DNA of 43,444 bases from an uncultured Bacteroidales bacterium. Lineage in GTDB: Bacteria; Bacteroidota; Bacteroidia; Bacteroidales; UBA932. The stretch is taken from positions 1 to 43,444 of the forward strand of contig ONOQ01000038.1 in assembly GCA_900319485.1 (NCBI GenBank). The letters run 5' to 3'. The notes below the pieces were generated by a model. The model was not told where the DNA came from, made no database searches, and worked only from the letters and a program-made list of their open reading frames with translations. The position numbers and the translations under genes are program-made. Positions 25,972-33,415 of this stretch are shown piece by piece; position 1 is the first letter of the stretch, and the number at the start of each line of letters is the position of its first letter.

Positions 25972-26493
25972 TTATTTCACGTGGAGTATGTACTCCGTAG
26001 AAATGCCTCCGAATTCTTCAAGCGTAAGGCTTTGGATGAGGCCTGCCTTGTTGTACTCAAGGATAACTCCGGAATAGCCTTTGGGAGAGGCTTTCTTCAC
26101 TTTCAGTTCCACGTGCTTGCCGCCGTTTTTACCGGCCGATACAGTGCAGTCCGCGTCCATCTCCTTTGCAATCTTCTCATACTGGCCAAGGCAACTGTAG
26201 ATGAGGGCGTTGCGCTGAAGGGCTATGGTCTTGTTGGTCTTGGCATCTACATCGGCCTGCACGCCTTTCATATCCATACGGATGAAGTCTCCGTCTATGA
26301 TGAAGAAGTCTCCGTCCGGCTTGGTGTAAAGCATCGCGAGTTGGTCCGGAGCCGTGAAAGTGATTTCTCCTGCGCTCTTTATGGTTTTACCTGAGACCTT
26401 GAGGGTTTTTACCTGGTCGAATGTTCCGCTGAAATTCTGTGCTCCTGCGGAAATACCGCAAAGGAGCAGTACAAATGCTAGTATTTTTCTCAT
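25972..26493 (-). CDS. LolA-like outer-membrane lipoprotein carrier protein, 173 aa
   Basis: A signal peptide (MRKILAFVLLLCGISAGAQ) precedes a single LolA-type half-barrel: alternating strands such as KTIKSAGEITFTAPDQLAML, DFFIIDGDFIRMDM and VILEYNKAGLIQSLTLEEF. The family carries lipoproteins or other lipids across the periplasm. At 173 residues it is a little shorter than E. coli LolA, as is usual for Bacteroidota versions. It has its own terminator. Two candidate -7 boxes lie upstream (TAATTTTG at 26509-26516 and TACCTTTG at 26524-26531), so the gene diverges from the Clp gene within a compact shared control region. Confidence 0.8.
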   Translation of the reverse strand: MRKILAFVLLLCGISAGAQNFSGTFDQVKTLKVSGKTIKSAGEITFTAPDQLAMLYTKPDGDFFIIDGDFIRMDMKGVQADVDAKTNKTIALQRNALIYSCLGQYEKIAKEMDADCTVSAGKNGGKHVELKVKKASPKGYSGVILEYNKAGLIQSLTLEEFGGISTEYILHVK

Positions 26494-26551
26494 ATCTTGC
26501 TATCTTTGCAAAATTAATGCCTGCAAAGGTAAGCATTTTTTCAAATTTAAT
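26494..26551. promoter_or_regulatory. Divergent control region between lolA-like gene and clp gene
   Basis: Rightward: TATCTTTG (26501-26508), 43 bases before the Clp ATG. Leftward: TAATTTTG (26509-26516) and TACCTTTG (26524-26531). The rightward and first leftward boxes abut, so polymerases bound to them would probably compete. No TTTG at a -33 distance is clear for any of them. Confidence 0.5.
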
Positions 26552-28882
26552 ATGCAACTACAAGTTTCCGACGAACTGAACCTCGTCATCAAATACGCAC
26601 GCGAGGAAGCGATGCGAACCGGAAGTTACGGAATCGGCCCGGATCATCTGTTCCTTGGGCTCATCCGCCAGGAAGAGAACGCGGCTTTCCGTATCCTCCA
26701 GAACCTTGGCGTGGAGCCCGCAGAACTGAAGGCCTTCATAGACCAGCGAATCTTCACCAATGAGACCATCCCTTACGACCAGATAGACCATATCAACTTC
26801 TCCCGCCAGGCCCAGAACGTCCTGAGCATTACGGTGATGGAAGCCACAAGGCTCAAGAGTCCCAAGGCCGAAACCCACCATCTCCTGCTGGCCCTGTGCC
26901 GCACCACGGAGAGTTACGGGCAGGCTTATCTCCGCGCCCGGGGTATAGATTACGGAAGGCTCCTGGCCGTTATGGAGGACGAAGGCCTCCTGAAACCCCT
27001 GGACCAGCAGGGTAACGCAGACGGCAACACCCAGCCTTCCCAGGGCCCCGAGGAAGAACAGGACGAGAACAAGAAACTTGACATAGAGGAATTCGCCTAT
27101 GACCTCACCCGCGCCGCCATCGAGGGCAAACTTGACCCTGTGGTGGGCCGTGACGTGGAGATTTCCCGCGTAATCCAGATCCTCGGCCGCCGAAAGAAGA
27201 ATAACCCCATGCTCATCGGAGAGCCGGGCGTGGGGAAATCGGCCATAGTGGAAGGCATAGCCCAGAAGATAGCATCCGGTAACATATCGGCCGCGCTGGC
27301 AAAAAAGCGCATCCTGTCCCTTGACATAGCGTCCGTGGTTGCCGGCACAAAATACCGCGGAGACTTTGAAAAACGCCTCAAGACCATCATCAAGGAGGCA
27401 TCGGAGAACCCTGACATAATTCTCTTCATCGACGAGTTCCACACAATAGTGGGCGCAGGCGGCGCTTCCGGAAGCCTTGATGCCGCAAATATGCTCAAGC
27501 CCGCCCTTGCCCGCGGAGAATTCCAGTGCATAGGCGCCACCACCCTTGACGAGTTCACGAAGATCGTAGAGAAGGACGGCGCCCTTGACAGGCGTTTCCA
27601 GAAGATTGTGGTGGAGCCCACGGACGTGGAGCAGTCAATTGCAATTCTCCGCAACCTCAAGCCAAAGTACGAGGAATTCCACGGGATAACTTATGCCGAT
27701 GAAGCGGTGGAAGCCGCCGTACGCCTTACAAACCGCTATATAACGGATAAATCCCTCCCGGACAAGGCCATCGACGCAATGGATGAGGCCGGCTCCATGG
27801 TACGCCTCTCCCTTTCCAAGAAAAAGGGCGCGTCCGGAATAGTGGAGGTTGAAGACATTGCAACCGTGGTTTCCAAGATGACGGGAATCCCCGTCAATAA
27901 GGTGGCCGAATCAGAAGGCAACCGCCTTGTGAAGATGCGTGACCGCCTGAAGGAAAGGATAATCGGCCAGGACGAAGCCGTAGAAACCGTTGTGAAGGCA
28001 ATCCAGAGGGGCCGCGCCGGCCTCAAGGACCCTCACAGGCCCATTGGCACCTTCCTGTTCTTCGGCCCCACTGGCGTAGGTAAGACCCAACTTGCCAGGA
28101 CCCTTGCCGAGTATCTTTTTGACAGCGAGGAGAATATGGTGAGGATTGATATGAGCGAGTATATGGAGAAATTCAGCGTCTCCCGCCTTATTGGAGCGCC
28201 TCCGGGATACGTGGGCTATGAAGAAGGCGGCCAACTCTCTGAGCGCGTACGCCGCAAGCCCTACTGCGTGGTTCTTCTGGATGAGATTGAAAAGGCTCAC
28301 CCGGATATCTTCAACCTGCTCCTTCAGGTTATGGACGAAGGCCGTCTCACAGACAGTAACGGCCGTATGGTGGATTTCAAGAATACCATTGTCATTATGA
28401 CCTCCAACGTGGGAAGCCGTGAAATGGAGGAATACGGCAGCGGAATTGGCTTTGCAACCGCAGGAAAGAATGTGGTGGCCGACCGCAAATCCGTGGTGGA
28501 AAAGGCCGTGAAGAAGGCATTCCCGCCGGAATTCATAAACCGCGTAGACGCCCAGGTGTACTTCAACTCCCTTGACAAGGAAGCCATTGAGAAGATAATT
28601 GACATTGAACTCAAGGGGCTCAAGGCCAGGGTGCAGGAAGCCGGTTACAAACTCACCATAACCCCTACCGCCAAGAGATTCATTGCCGATGCAGGATATG
28701 ATCCCGCCTATGGCGCCCGTCCCCTCAGAAGAGCCGTGATGCGCTACGTGGAAGATCCCGTGTCAGAGTTTATCATTGCCGACCGCGCGCTTTCATCCCG
28801 TAAATCCGGCACTGAAGAACTCAAAGCCCTCAAACTCATCCTCTCGGACGACAAAGAGTCCACCACGGTAGTTCCCGCCTAA
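26552..28882 (+). CDS. clpC: ATP-dependent Clp protease ATP-binding subunit (ClpA/ClpC family), 776 aa
   Basis: This is a double AAA+ unfoldase that feeds substrates to ClpP. The N-domain repeats are at about 1-150 (YGIGPDHLFLGLIRQ, AETHHLLLALCR). The first AAA domain has Walker A GEPGVGKS near residue 223 and FIDEFH. The second has GPTGVGKT near 505 and VVLLDEIEKAHPD. An IGF tripeptide (GSGIGFATAG, near 630) matches the ClpP-docking loop. No UVR/M-domain insert is seen between the two AAA domains, so it is shorter than classical ClpC and architecturally ClpA-like. The gene symbol is tentative. The start at 26552 (MQLQVSDELN) fits the N-domain and follows the -7 box. Confidence 0.92.
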   Translation: MQLQVSDELNLVIKYAREEAMRTGSYGIGPDHLFLGLIRQEENAAFRILQNLGVEPAELKAFIDQRIFTNETIPYDQIDHINFSRQAQNVLSITVMEATRLKSPKAETHHLLLALCRTTESYGQAYLRARGIDYGRLLAVMEDEGLLKPLDQQGNADGNTQPSQGPEEEQDENKKLDIEEFAYDLTRAAIEGKLDPVVGRDVEISRVIQILGRRKKNNPMLIGEPGVGKSAIVEGIAQKIASGNISAALAKKRILSLDIASVVAGTKYRGDFEKRLKTIIKEASENPDIILFIDEFHTIVGAGGASGSLDAANMLKPALARGEFQCIGATTLDEFTKIVEKDGALDRRFQKIVVEPTDVEQSIAILRNLKPKYEEFHGITYADEAVEAAVRLTNRYITDKSLPDKAIDAMDEAGSMVRLSLSKKKGASGIVEVEDIATVVSKMTGIPVNKVAESEGNRLVKMRDRLKERIIGQDEAVETVVKAIQRGRAGLKDPHRPIGTFLFFGPTGVGKTQLARTLAEYLFDSEENMVRIDMSEYMEKFSVSRLIGAPPGYVGYEEGGQLSERVRRKPYCVVLLDEIEKAHPDIFNLLLQVMDEGRLTDSNGRMVDFKNTIVIMTSNVGSREMEEYGSGIGFATAGKNVVADRKSVVEKAVKKAFPPEFINRVDAQVYFNSLDKEAIEKIIDIELKGLKARVQEAGYKLTITPTAKRFIADAGYDPAYGARPLRRAVMRYVEDPVSEFIIADRALSSRKSGTEELKALKLILSDDKESTTVVPA

Positions 28883-29004
28883 AGAGCGATAGCGTCTTCC
28901 ATTTCCAGGCCAAGGTCCTTCATCAGGTCCTTCAGGGCCTGGAAATTTGTATCCGGAGAGATCACGTTTGAAAGAACGTCTGTGGAGTAGTCTGTGTTAC
29001 GCAT
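28879..29004 (-). CDS. Small ORF, 41 aa, function unknown
   Basis: This 41-residue ORF starts MRNTDYSTDVLSNVISPDTN and ends LMKDLGLEMEDAIAL. The second half is amphipathic and acidic. Codon use (CTG, AAG, GAC, GGC, CTT) resembles the real genes around it, which supports coding. It has no recognisable family. Its stop codon overlaps the Clp stop on the other strand. It lies about 30 bases downstream of a strong terminator, and the possible -7 box TATTTTTG (29031-29038) coincides with that terminator's T-run, so expression could depend on read-through. Longer in-frame starts run back through the terminator hairpin and were not used. Confidence 0.45.
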   Translation of the reverse strand: MRNTDYSTDVLSNVISPDTNFQALKDLMKDLGLEMEDAIAL

Positions 29005-29030
29005 AGCCTTTGTCTTTTTAATTTCTGATG

Positions 29031-29083
29031 CAAAAATAGTGTGGGCTTGCGCCAAACTACGGCACAAGCCCACATTTTTTTAC
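29031..29083. terminator. Bidirectional terminator between clp and nucleoside phosphorylase
   Basis: The nine-base perfect stem GTGGGCTTG/CAAGCCCAC has a 15-base loop that can extend it (CGCC..GGC). There is a T-run after it on the plus strand (29075-29082) and ATTTTTG after it on the minus strand. Confidence 0.85.
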
Positions 29084-29098
29084 TTTTTTTCAAAAAAA

Positions 29099-29902
29099 CT
29101 ACAAGGTAGACATACGGTCTACGCACAGTTCAACGAGTTTACGGATGGCCGGCTTGTAATCCGGGTTGGAACTCTGGAGATAGCGGTTTGCTATGATGCA
29201 GCACACGGTGCTGGCGTTGTGACCAAGATGTGCGGCAAGGCCGGCAAGCGGAGAACTCTCCATCTCGAAGTTAGTGATCTTATAGTCCTCACCTGCCTCC
29301 GAGAAGCGGAAACTCTCAATGTCCTCAAGCATATTGGGCATAGCCAGCGGAACGCGCACAACCCTGCCCTGAGGGCCGTAGAAGCCGGGGGCCGATATGG
29401 TCACGCCCTTTATGGTCACGTCCTTCATAAGGTCTATGATCTTGGGGGAAGCCTTCACGAAATAAGGGGAAGGAAGGGACGCAGGCCACCCCATATGCTT
29501 CTTGAAATCCGCCTCGACATCCAGCATGGAGATGGAATCCCGGCCTTCATACCAGTTCATTATACGGAGAATGTTCAGGGCCCTGTGGACGGGCTTCACC
29601 TCACGGGTTTCGAAATCCACGTTTGCAAGGGCGTCAAGTTCCGTCATCACAATGTCAATGTTGTCCGGGCCGATACCGTGGGAGAGCGCCGTGATGCGCT
29701 TTCCGTTGCGTTTGCCGGTGATTGAGACAAACTCCCGGGAAGCGTGACGGAACTCTATGTCCGTGAGGTACTCCCCTATCATATCCACGCGGGAGGGGTC
29801 TCCCACCATAATCACGTTATCGGCCAGTTCTTCAGGCTTGAGGTGAATGTGGAAAACGGAGCCGTCTCCGTTGATGATGAGTTCTGATTCCGGTATTCTC
29901 AT
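29099..29902 (-). CDS. Nucleoside phosphorylase (uridine phosphorylase-like) with internal in-frame deletion, 267 aa
   Basis: Family members cleave nucleosides with phosphate to give a base and ribose 1-phosphate. Visible blocks are VIMVGDPSRVDMIGEYL, ITALSHGIGPDNIDIVMTEL and KITNFEMESSPLAGLAAHLG. After LNILRI (residue 114) the sequence jumps to MNWYEGRDS. Relatives have about 28 more residues here, starting with the phosphate- and ribose-binding GTxGG/A loop and ending in a segment like GFDGLLNxY. The frame is kept. The residual Arg just before the junction remains. The protein is thus about 267 rather than about 290-295 residues and may be inactive, unless this is an assembly artefact. It has an exact promoter at 29923-29953. 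Confidence 0.88.
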   Translation of the reverse strand: MRIPESELIINGDGSVFHIHLKPEELADNVIMVGDPSRVDMIGEYLTDIEFRHASREFVSITGKRNGKRITALSHGIGPDNIDIVMTELDALANVDFETREVKPVHRALNILRIMNWYEGRDSISMLDVEADFKKHMGWPASLPSPYFVKASPKIIDLMKDVTIKGVTISAPGFYGPQGRVVRVPLAMPNMLEDIESFRFSEAGEDYKITNFEMESSPLAGLAAHLGHNASTVCCIIANRYLQSSNPDYKPAIRKLVELCVDRMSTL

Positions 29903-29922
29903 AAGGCGCTTTGTTTAATAGG

Positions 29923-29953
29923 CAAATATACGTTTTTTTGACTATATTTCAAA
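29923..29953 (-). promoter_or_regulatory. Exact Bacteroidetes promoter of the nucleoside phosphorylase gene
   Basis: On the minus strand TTTG (29950-29953), 19 bases, TATATTTG (29923-29930), then 20 bases to the ATG. The -33 element lies inside the 3' end of pncB. Confidence 0.88.
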
Positions 29954-31447
29954 CTCCTCTATCTCCTTCACCAGTTTGCCGATGATTGACATCTTGCAGT
30001 CGTAAAGGGCGTCGGAGATATCCACCTTGTAGTAGTGTGGATTGATGAGACGGCGCTCTGCGGGAGAGAAGTGATGGAGGTTGTCCTTGTAGAACTGCCT
30101 CTTCTGGAGAAGGCTGTAGTAAGGCGCTATGCGCTCCCCTGCCTTTATGGACTGGAGTTGGAGCGGACGGGCGTCGTAGGAACCTTCCTCGAAGGTCTTG
30201 GTCTTGAAGGAGTCGTATTCGTCACGGATAGTGATGGTCTTTCCCTGCTGGATTGCAAGGTCCATGGCGTCTCCGCGGAGGCAGGTGACATCGGCCTTGA
30301 AAACATAGCCGTCAAGGGAATTGCCCTTCTCCTTGTCCTGGGCCGATATTCTCCAGGTGATCTGAAAGCCGGGGTTGATGAGTTTTATCTTGTCCTCGGA
30401 GCGCTTGATGACGGGTTCGTCGTCCACCTGCACCAGTTTGTAAACGTTGCCGAAGCACGGGGCGGCTTTTGACGTTGCGATTGCGTCGCCAACGCCGTAA
30501 CTGTCTATGCGGGCGCCCTGGCGCTCAAGGTCCGTGATGAGGTATTCATCCAGGCCGTTGGTTGCAAATATCTTGCATTTTGTGAGGCCGTGCTGGTCCA
30601 GGATGCGCCTTACCTCCTGGGAAAGGTATGCAAGGTCTCCGCTGTCAAGGCGGATACCGTAACCGGGGGCGTAGGAATCGTCAATGCCGTTTTCCTTGAA
30701 GGAGCGAATGGCGTTCTTTACGCCGCAGCGGAGGGTGTCGTAGGTATCTATAAGGAGAATCAGGTTCTCTCCCCTGTGGGTGCGGATATAGTCGCAGAAA
30801 GCCTTGTGCTCCCCTTCCACGGTGCTGCCGTAGGAAGTGATGAAGCTGTGGGCCATGGTGCCTGTGGAAGGCACACCGTTAAAGGCTCCGGTCAGGATGT
30901 TGGAGGAACTTGCGCATCCGGCAATCTGGGCGGCCTTGCCGCCGTAAACTGCCGCCCAGGGACCGTGGGCGCGGCGTGAACCGAACTCACTTACGGGTTT
31001 ATCCGTGGAGCGGCATACACGTGAAGCCTTTGTAGCAACGGCCATCTGGTGATTGAGGATGCACAGCATGGGGGTTTCCAGCACCTGGGCCTCTATCATA
31101 GGGCCTACGACGGTGACTATTGGCTGGTTGGGGAATGCAATCTCTCCCTCCCTCATAGTGTACACGTCTCCGGTGAATTTCATTGTGCTGAGGTACTTAC
31201 GGAACTCCCTGTACTCTTCCCCGGGAAGGAACTTCTCATAGAACTCCTCCGGTTCAGTGCCAAGATGGAGGACCATCTCAATCACTTCCTCCGTGCCGCT
31301 CACTACGGCCCAGTTGTTATTCTCCGGGGCCTTGCGGTAGAAGAGGTTGAAAACTGCAATCTGGCCTTGCTTTCCGCATTCCAGATAGGACTTTCCCATA
31401 GTGTACTGGTACTTGTCGGAGACGTAGGCGTTGTTAATTACGTTCAT
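29942..31447 (-). CDS. pncB: Nicotinate phosphoribosyltransferase, 501 aa
   Basis: This enzyme joins nicotinate to PRPP, forming nicotinate mononucleotide in NAD salvage. Visible blocks are VSDKYQYTMGKSYLECG, FGSRRAHGPWAAVYGGKAA, FNGVPSTGTMAHSFI, LLIDTYDTL and GIRLDSGDLAYLS, all typical of the PncB fold. The start at 31447 (MNVINNAYVSDKYQ) is four bases after pncA. A longer in-frame start would overlap pncA. It works directly downstream of PncA: nicotinamide to nicotinate to NaMN. It ends the prfB-pncA-pncB operon. Confidence 0.95.
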   Translation of the reverse strand: MNVINNAYVSDKYQYTMGKSYLECGKQGQIAVFNLFYRKAPENNNWAVVSGTEEVIEMVLHLGTEPEEFYEKFLPGEEYREFRKYLSTMKFTGDVYTMREGEIAFPNQPIVTVVGPMIEAQVLETPMLCILNHQMAVATKASRVCRSTDKPVSEFGSRRAHGPWAAVYGGKAAQIAGCASSSNILTGAFNGVPSTGTMAHSFITSYGSTVEGEHKAFCDYIRTHRGENLILLIDTYDTLRCGVKNAIRSFKENGIDDSYAPGYGIRLDSGDLAYLSQEVRRILDQHGLTKCKIFATNGLDEYLITDLERQGARIDSYGVGDAIATSKAAPCFGNVYKLVQVDDEPVIKRSEDKIKLINPGFQITWRISAQDKEKGNSLDGYVFKADVTCLRGDAMDLAIQQGKTITIRDEYDSFKTKTFEEGSYDARPLQLQSIKAGERIAPYYSLLQKRQFYKDNLHHFSPAERRLINPHYYKVDISDALYDCKMSIIGKLVKEIEEFEI

Positions 31448-31451
31448 ATGG

Positions 31452-32006
31452 CTATGACACTCTGATTCCTTCATGTTTCATCTCCTCAATGGCCTTCACA
31501 TGGCCCTGGGCATCCACCCAGGCCAGGCAGTCTTTGAGAACCGTTACCTTGAAACCGTCCTTGAGGATGTCCTCTGCGGTATTTCTCACGCAGAACTCCG
31601 TAGCAATGCCGCATACAAGGACTTTTTCAATTTCCATAAGGCGCAGCACCTCTCCCATCGTTTGGCCGGCTTCATTGAGGCCCTCGTAGCCGCTGTACTG
31701 CTCCTGGGCCGGGTTTTCACCCTTGTAAAAGATAAGGCCTTCGTCATCGGCATAAGGTTCCAGATCCTTATGAATCTCAGCGCCGTGGGTGCCCTGCACG
31801 CAATGCGGCGGCCATGGACCGCCCTGGGCGGCAAATGAGCAGTGGTTGGCGGGATGATGGTCCCTTACGAAGATACGCGGGACGTCCGGGTGCTTCTGGA
31901 TGAATTCCAGGGTTTTTGCCACGGCTTCATCGGCCCCCTGGCAGGCCAGCGATCCGTCTATGAAATCGTAGAGCATGTCTACAATCACAAGTGCTGTGTC
32001 TTTCAT
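31452..32006 (-). CDS. pncA: Nicotinamidase (isochorismatase-like cysteine hydrolase), 184 aa
   Basis: This enzyme hydrolyses nicotinamide to nicotinate and ammonia. The catalytic triad is visible: Asp10 (IVDMLYDF), Lys95 (IFYKGENP) and Cys139 (GIATEFCV). Metal-binding residues are Asp49 and His51 in VRDHHPANHCSF. The size is slightly short for the family. Pairing with pncB four bases away makes nicotinamidase much more likely than another isochorismatase-type hydrolase. It starts nine bases after prfB ends. Confidence 0.94.
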   Translation of the reverse strand: MKDTALVIVDMLYDFIDGSLACQGADEAVAKTLEFIQKHPDVPRIFVRDHHPANHCSFAAQGGPWPPHCVQGTHGAEIHKDLEPYADDEGLIFYKGENPAQEQYSGYEGLNEAGQTMGEVLRLMEIEKVLVCGIATEFCVRNTAEDILKDGFKVTVLKDCLAWVDAQGHVKAIEEMKHEGIRVS

Positions 32007-32015
32007 ATATTGGTT

Positions 32016-33158
32016 TTAGTCAATGTCGTCCGGGTCCGTTACCGCCGAGCCCTTCCCCATCAGGAAGGTCTTCATGAACTCGTTCAGGTCTCCGTCAAGG
32101 ACGCCCTGGGTATCGGCAGTATTGTAGCCGGTGCGGAGGTCCTTTACAAGTTTGTAAGGGTGAAGGACGTAGTTGCGGATTTGGGATCCCCATTCTATGC
32201 GCTTTTTCTGGCCTTCAAGTTCCGCCTGCTTTTCCTGGCGCTTCTTGAGCTCAATGTCATAGAGGCGGGATTTGAGGATGAGGAGTGCCCTCTGGCGATT
32301 GTCCTGCTGGCTGCGGGTTTCAGTATTTTCCACCATTATGCCGGAGGGGATGTGTCTTACACGCACGCCGGTTTCCACCTTGTTCACGTTCTGGCCACCG
32401 TGGCCGCCGCTGCGGAAGGTGTCCCACTCAAGGTCTGAGGGGTTGATTTCTATGTTGATGCTGTCATCTACCAACGGATACACAAAGACGCTTGAAAATG
32501 TGGTCTGGCGCTTTCCCTGGGCGTTGAAGGGAGAGATGCGAACCAGGCGGTGGACGCCGTTTTCGGCCTTCAGATAGCCGTACGCGTAATCCCCTTCCAC
32601 CTCAATTGTGCAACTCTTGATACCGGCTTCTTCCCCTTCCAGAAGGGAGGTGACCGTCATCTTGTAGCCGTTGCGCTCTCCCCAGCGGAGGTACATTCTC
32701 ATAAGCATTGCGCTCCAGTCATTGGCCTCCGTGCCGCCGGCGCCTGAGTTGATGGTGAGGACAGCGCCAAGGTTGTCTCCTTCGCCCCCAAGCATATTCT
32801 TTAGTTCCAGGGCCTCTACGGCTTCCTGGGCTGCGGCGAAGGCGCTGGCCAGTTCCTTGGTTTCCGGCGTCTCCATGGCTTCTTCATCGGCCCCGGAAAT
32901 GCTGTCCTTGGCAAAATCGTACAGGACGTCAAGATCATCGGCCTGCTCACGGGCCTTGTCAAAGCCTGTGACCCAGGACTTTATGCCTGCGAGCTTCTTG
33001 AGAAAAGCCTCTGCCGCCTTAGGGTCGTTCCAAAAGTCCGCTGCCAAAGTTTCTTCCGTTTTGGCGGCCACTTCCCTGCGCTTTGCCGCTATCTCCAGGC
33101 AGCCCTCCAGTTTTTTCACCCGCTCCTGCAGGTCCCTTATCTGTTCCTGTGTAATCAT
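32016..33158 (-). CDS. prfB: Peptide chain release factor 2, 380 aa
   Basis: RF2 reads UGA and UAA stop codons. The anticodon-like tripeptide SPF (VRISPFNAQGKRQ) marks RF2 rather than RF1, and the catalytic GGQ is in SGGHGGQNVNKVETGVRV. The N-terminal region runs straight through the point where E. coli prfB has its programmed +1 frameshift (EGCLEIAAKRRE). There is no in-frame stop, so that autoregulation is absent. The start at 33158 follows the -7 box by six bases, and the longer ORF upstream is repeat DNA read as protein. An eight-copy motif array lies upstream. Confidence 0.96.
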   Translation of the reverse strand: MITQEQIRDLQERVKKLEGCLEIAAKRREVAAKTEETLAADFWNDPKAAEAFLKKLAGIKSWVTGFDKAREQADDLDVLYDFAKDSISGADEEAMETPETKELASAFAAAQEAVEALELKNMLGGEGDNLGAVLTINSGAGGTEANDWSAMLMRMYLRWGERNGYKMTVTSLLEGEEAGIKSCTIEVEGDYAYGYLKAENGVHRLVRISPFNAQGKRQTTFSSVFVYPLVDDSINIEINPSDLEWDTFRSGGHGGQNVNKVETGVRVRHIPSGIMVENTETRSQQDNRQRALLILKSRLYDIELKKRQEKQAELEGQKKRIEWGSQIRNYVLHPYKLVKDLRTGYNTADTQGVLDGDLNEFMKTFLMGKGSAVTDPDDID

Positions 33159-33164
33159 ATCGTA

Positions 33165-33172
33165 CAAATATA
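33165..33172 (-). promoter_or_regulatory. -7 box of prfB, six bases before ATG
   Basis: On the minus strand TATATTTG is followed by TACGAT and then ATG. No TTTG occurs at -33, where a T-rich stretch and the edge of the repeat array lie instead. Confidence 0.65.
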
Positions 33173-33203
33173 CTAAAAAAACTTGACGTAGCACACAGAG
33201 AGT

Positions 33204-33385
33204 GTCGCAGGTCCCGGGCCGAAGTGTCGCCGGTCTGCAAAAATGGCTCCACCTGCGACGCAAATCAGCCACAGGAGCCAAAAAGTGTCGCGGGTCCGGA
33301 CAAAAACGCAGACCTGCGACGTTGTGGCGGCTCACCTGCGACGGGAAACATCGGCACCTGCGACAAAAAAAGAGTGACCTGCGAC
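33204..33385. repeat. Iteron-like array of eight GTCGCAGGT-type motifs
   Basis: Nine-base motifs occur at 33204 (GTCGCAGGT), 33226 (GTCGCCGGT), 33251 (ACCTGCGAC), 33287 (GTCGCGGGT), 33312, 33334, 33356 and 33377 (all ACCTGCGAC). Start-to-start spacing is 22, 25, 36, 25, 22, 22 and 21 bases, about two helical turns. Opposed copies can pair into imperfect hairpins (33251 with 33226, and 33312 with 33287). The intervening sequences differ. I did not find the motif elsewhere in the window. Confidence 0.85.
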
Positions 33386-33397
33386 GGTCACTCTTTT
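33365..33397 (-). terminator. Terminator of the Ser-rich gene, built around an array motif
   Basis: AAAAGAGTGACC pairs with GGTCACTCTTTT (12 bp) around the loop TGCGAC, followed on the minus strand by seven T. The loop and inner stem form the last copy of the GTCGCAGGT array. Confidence 0.85.
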
Positions 33398-33415
33398 GAT
33401 TATGTGTGATAAACT

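Noticed and set aside
33159-33335. N-terminal extension of prfB (59 residues)
   Set aside because: It is translation of the motif array and promoter. The -7 box lies inside it and RF2 family members start at MITQEQ.
33204-33385. CRISPR-like array
   Set aside because: Repeats are only 9 bases, occur in both orientations and spacers are about 12-27 bases. There are no cas genes.
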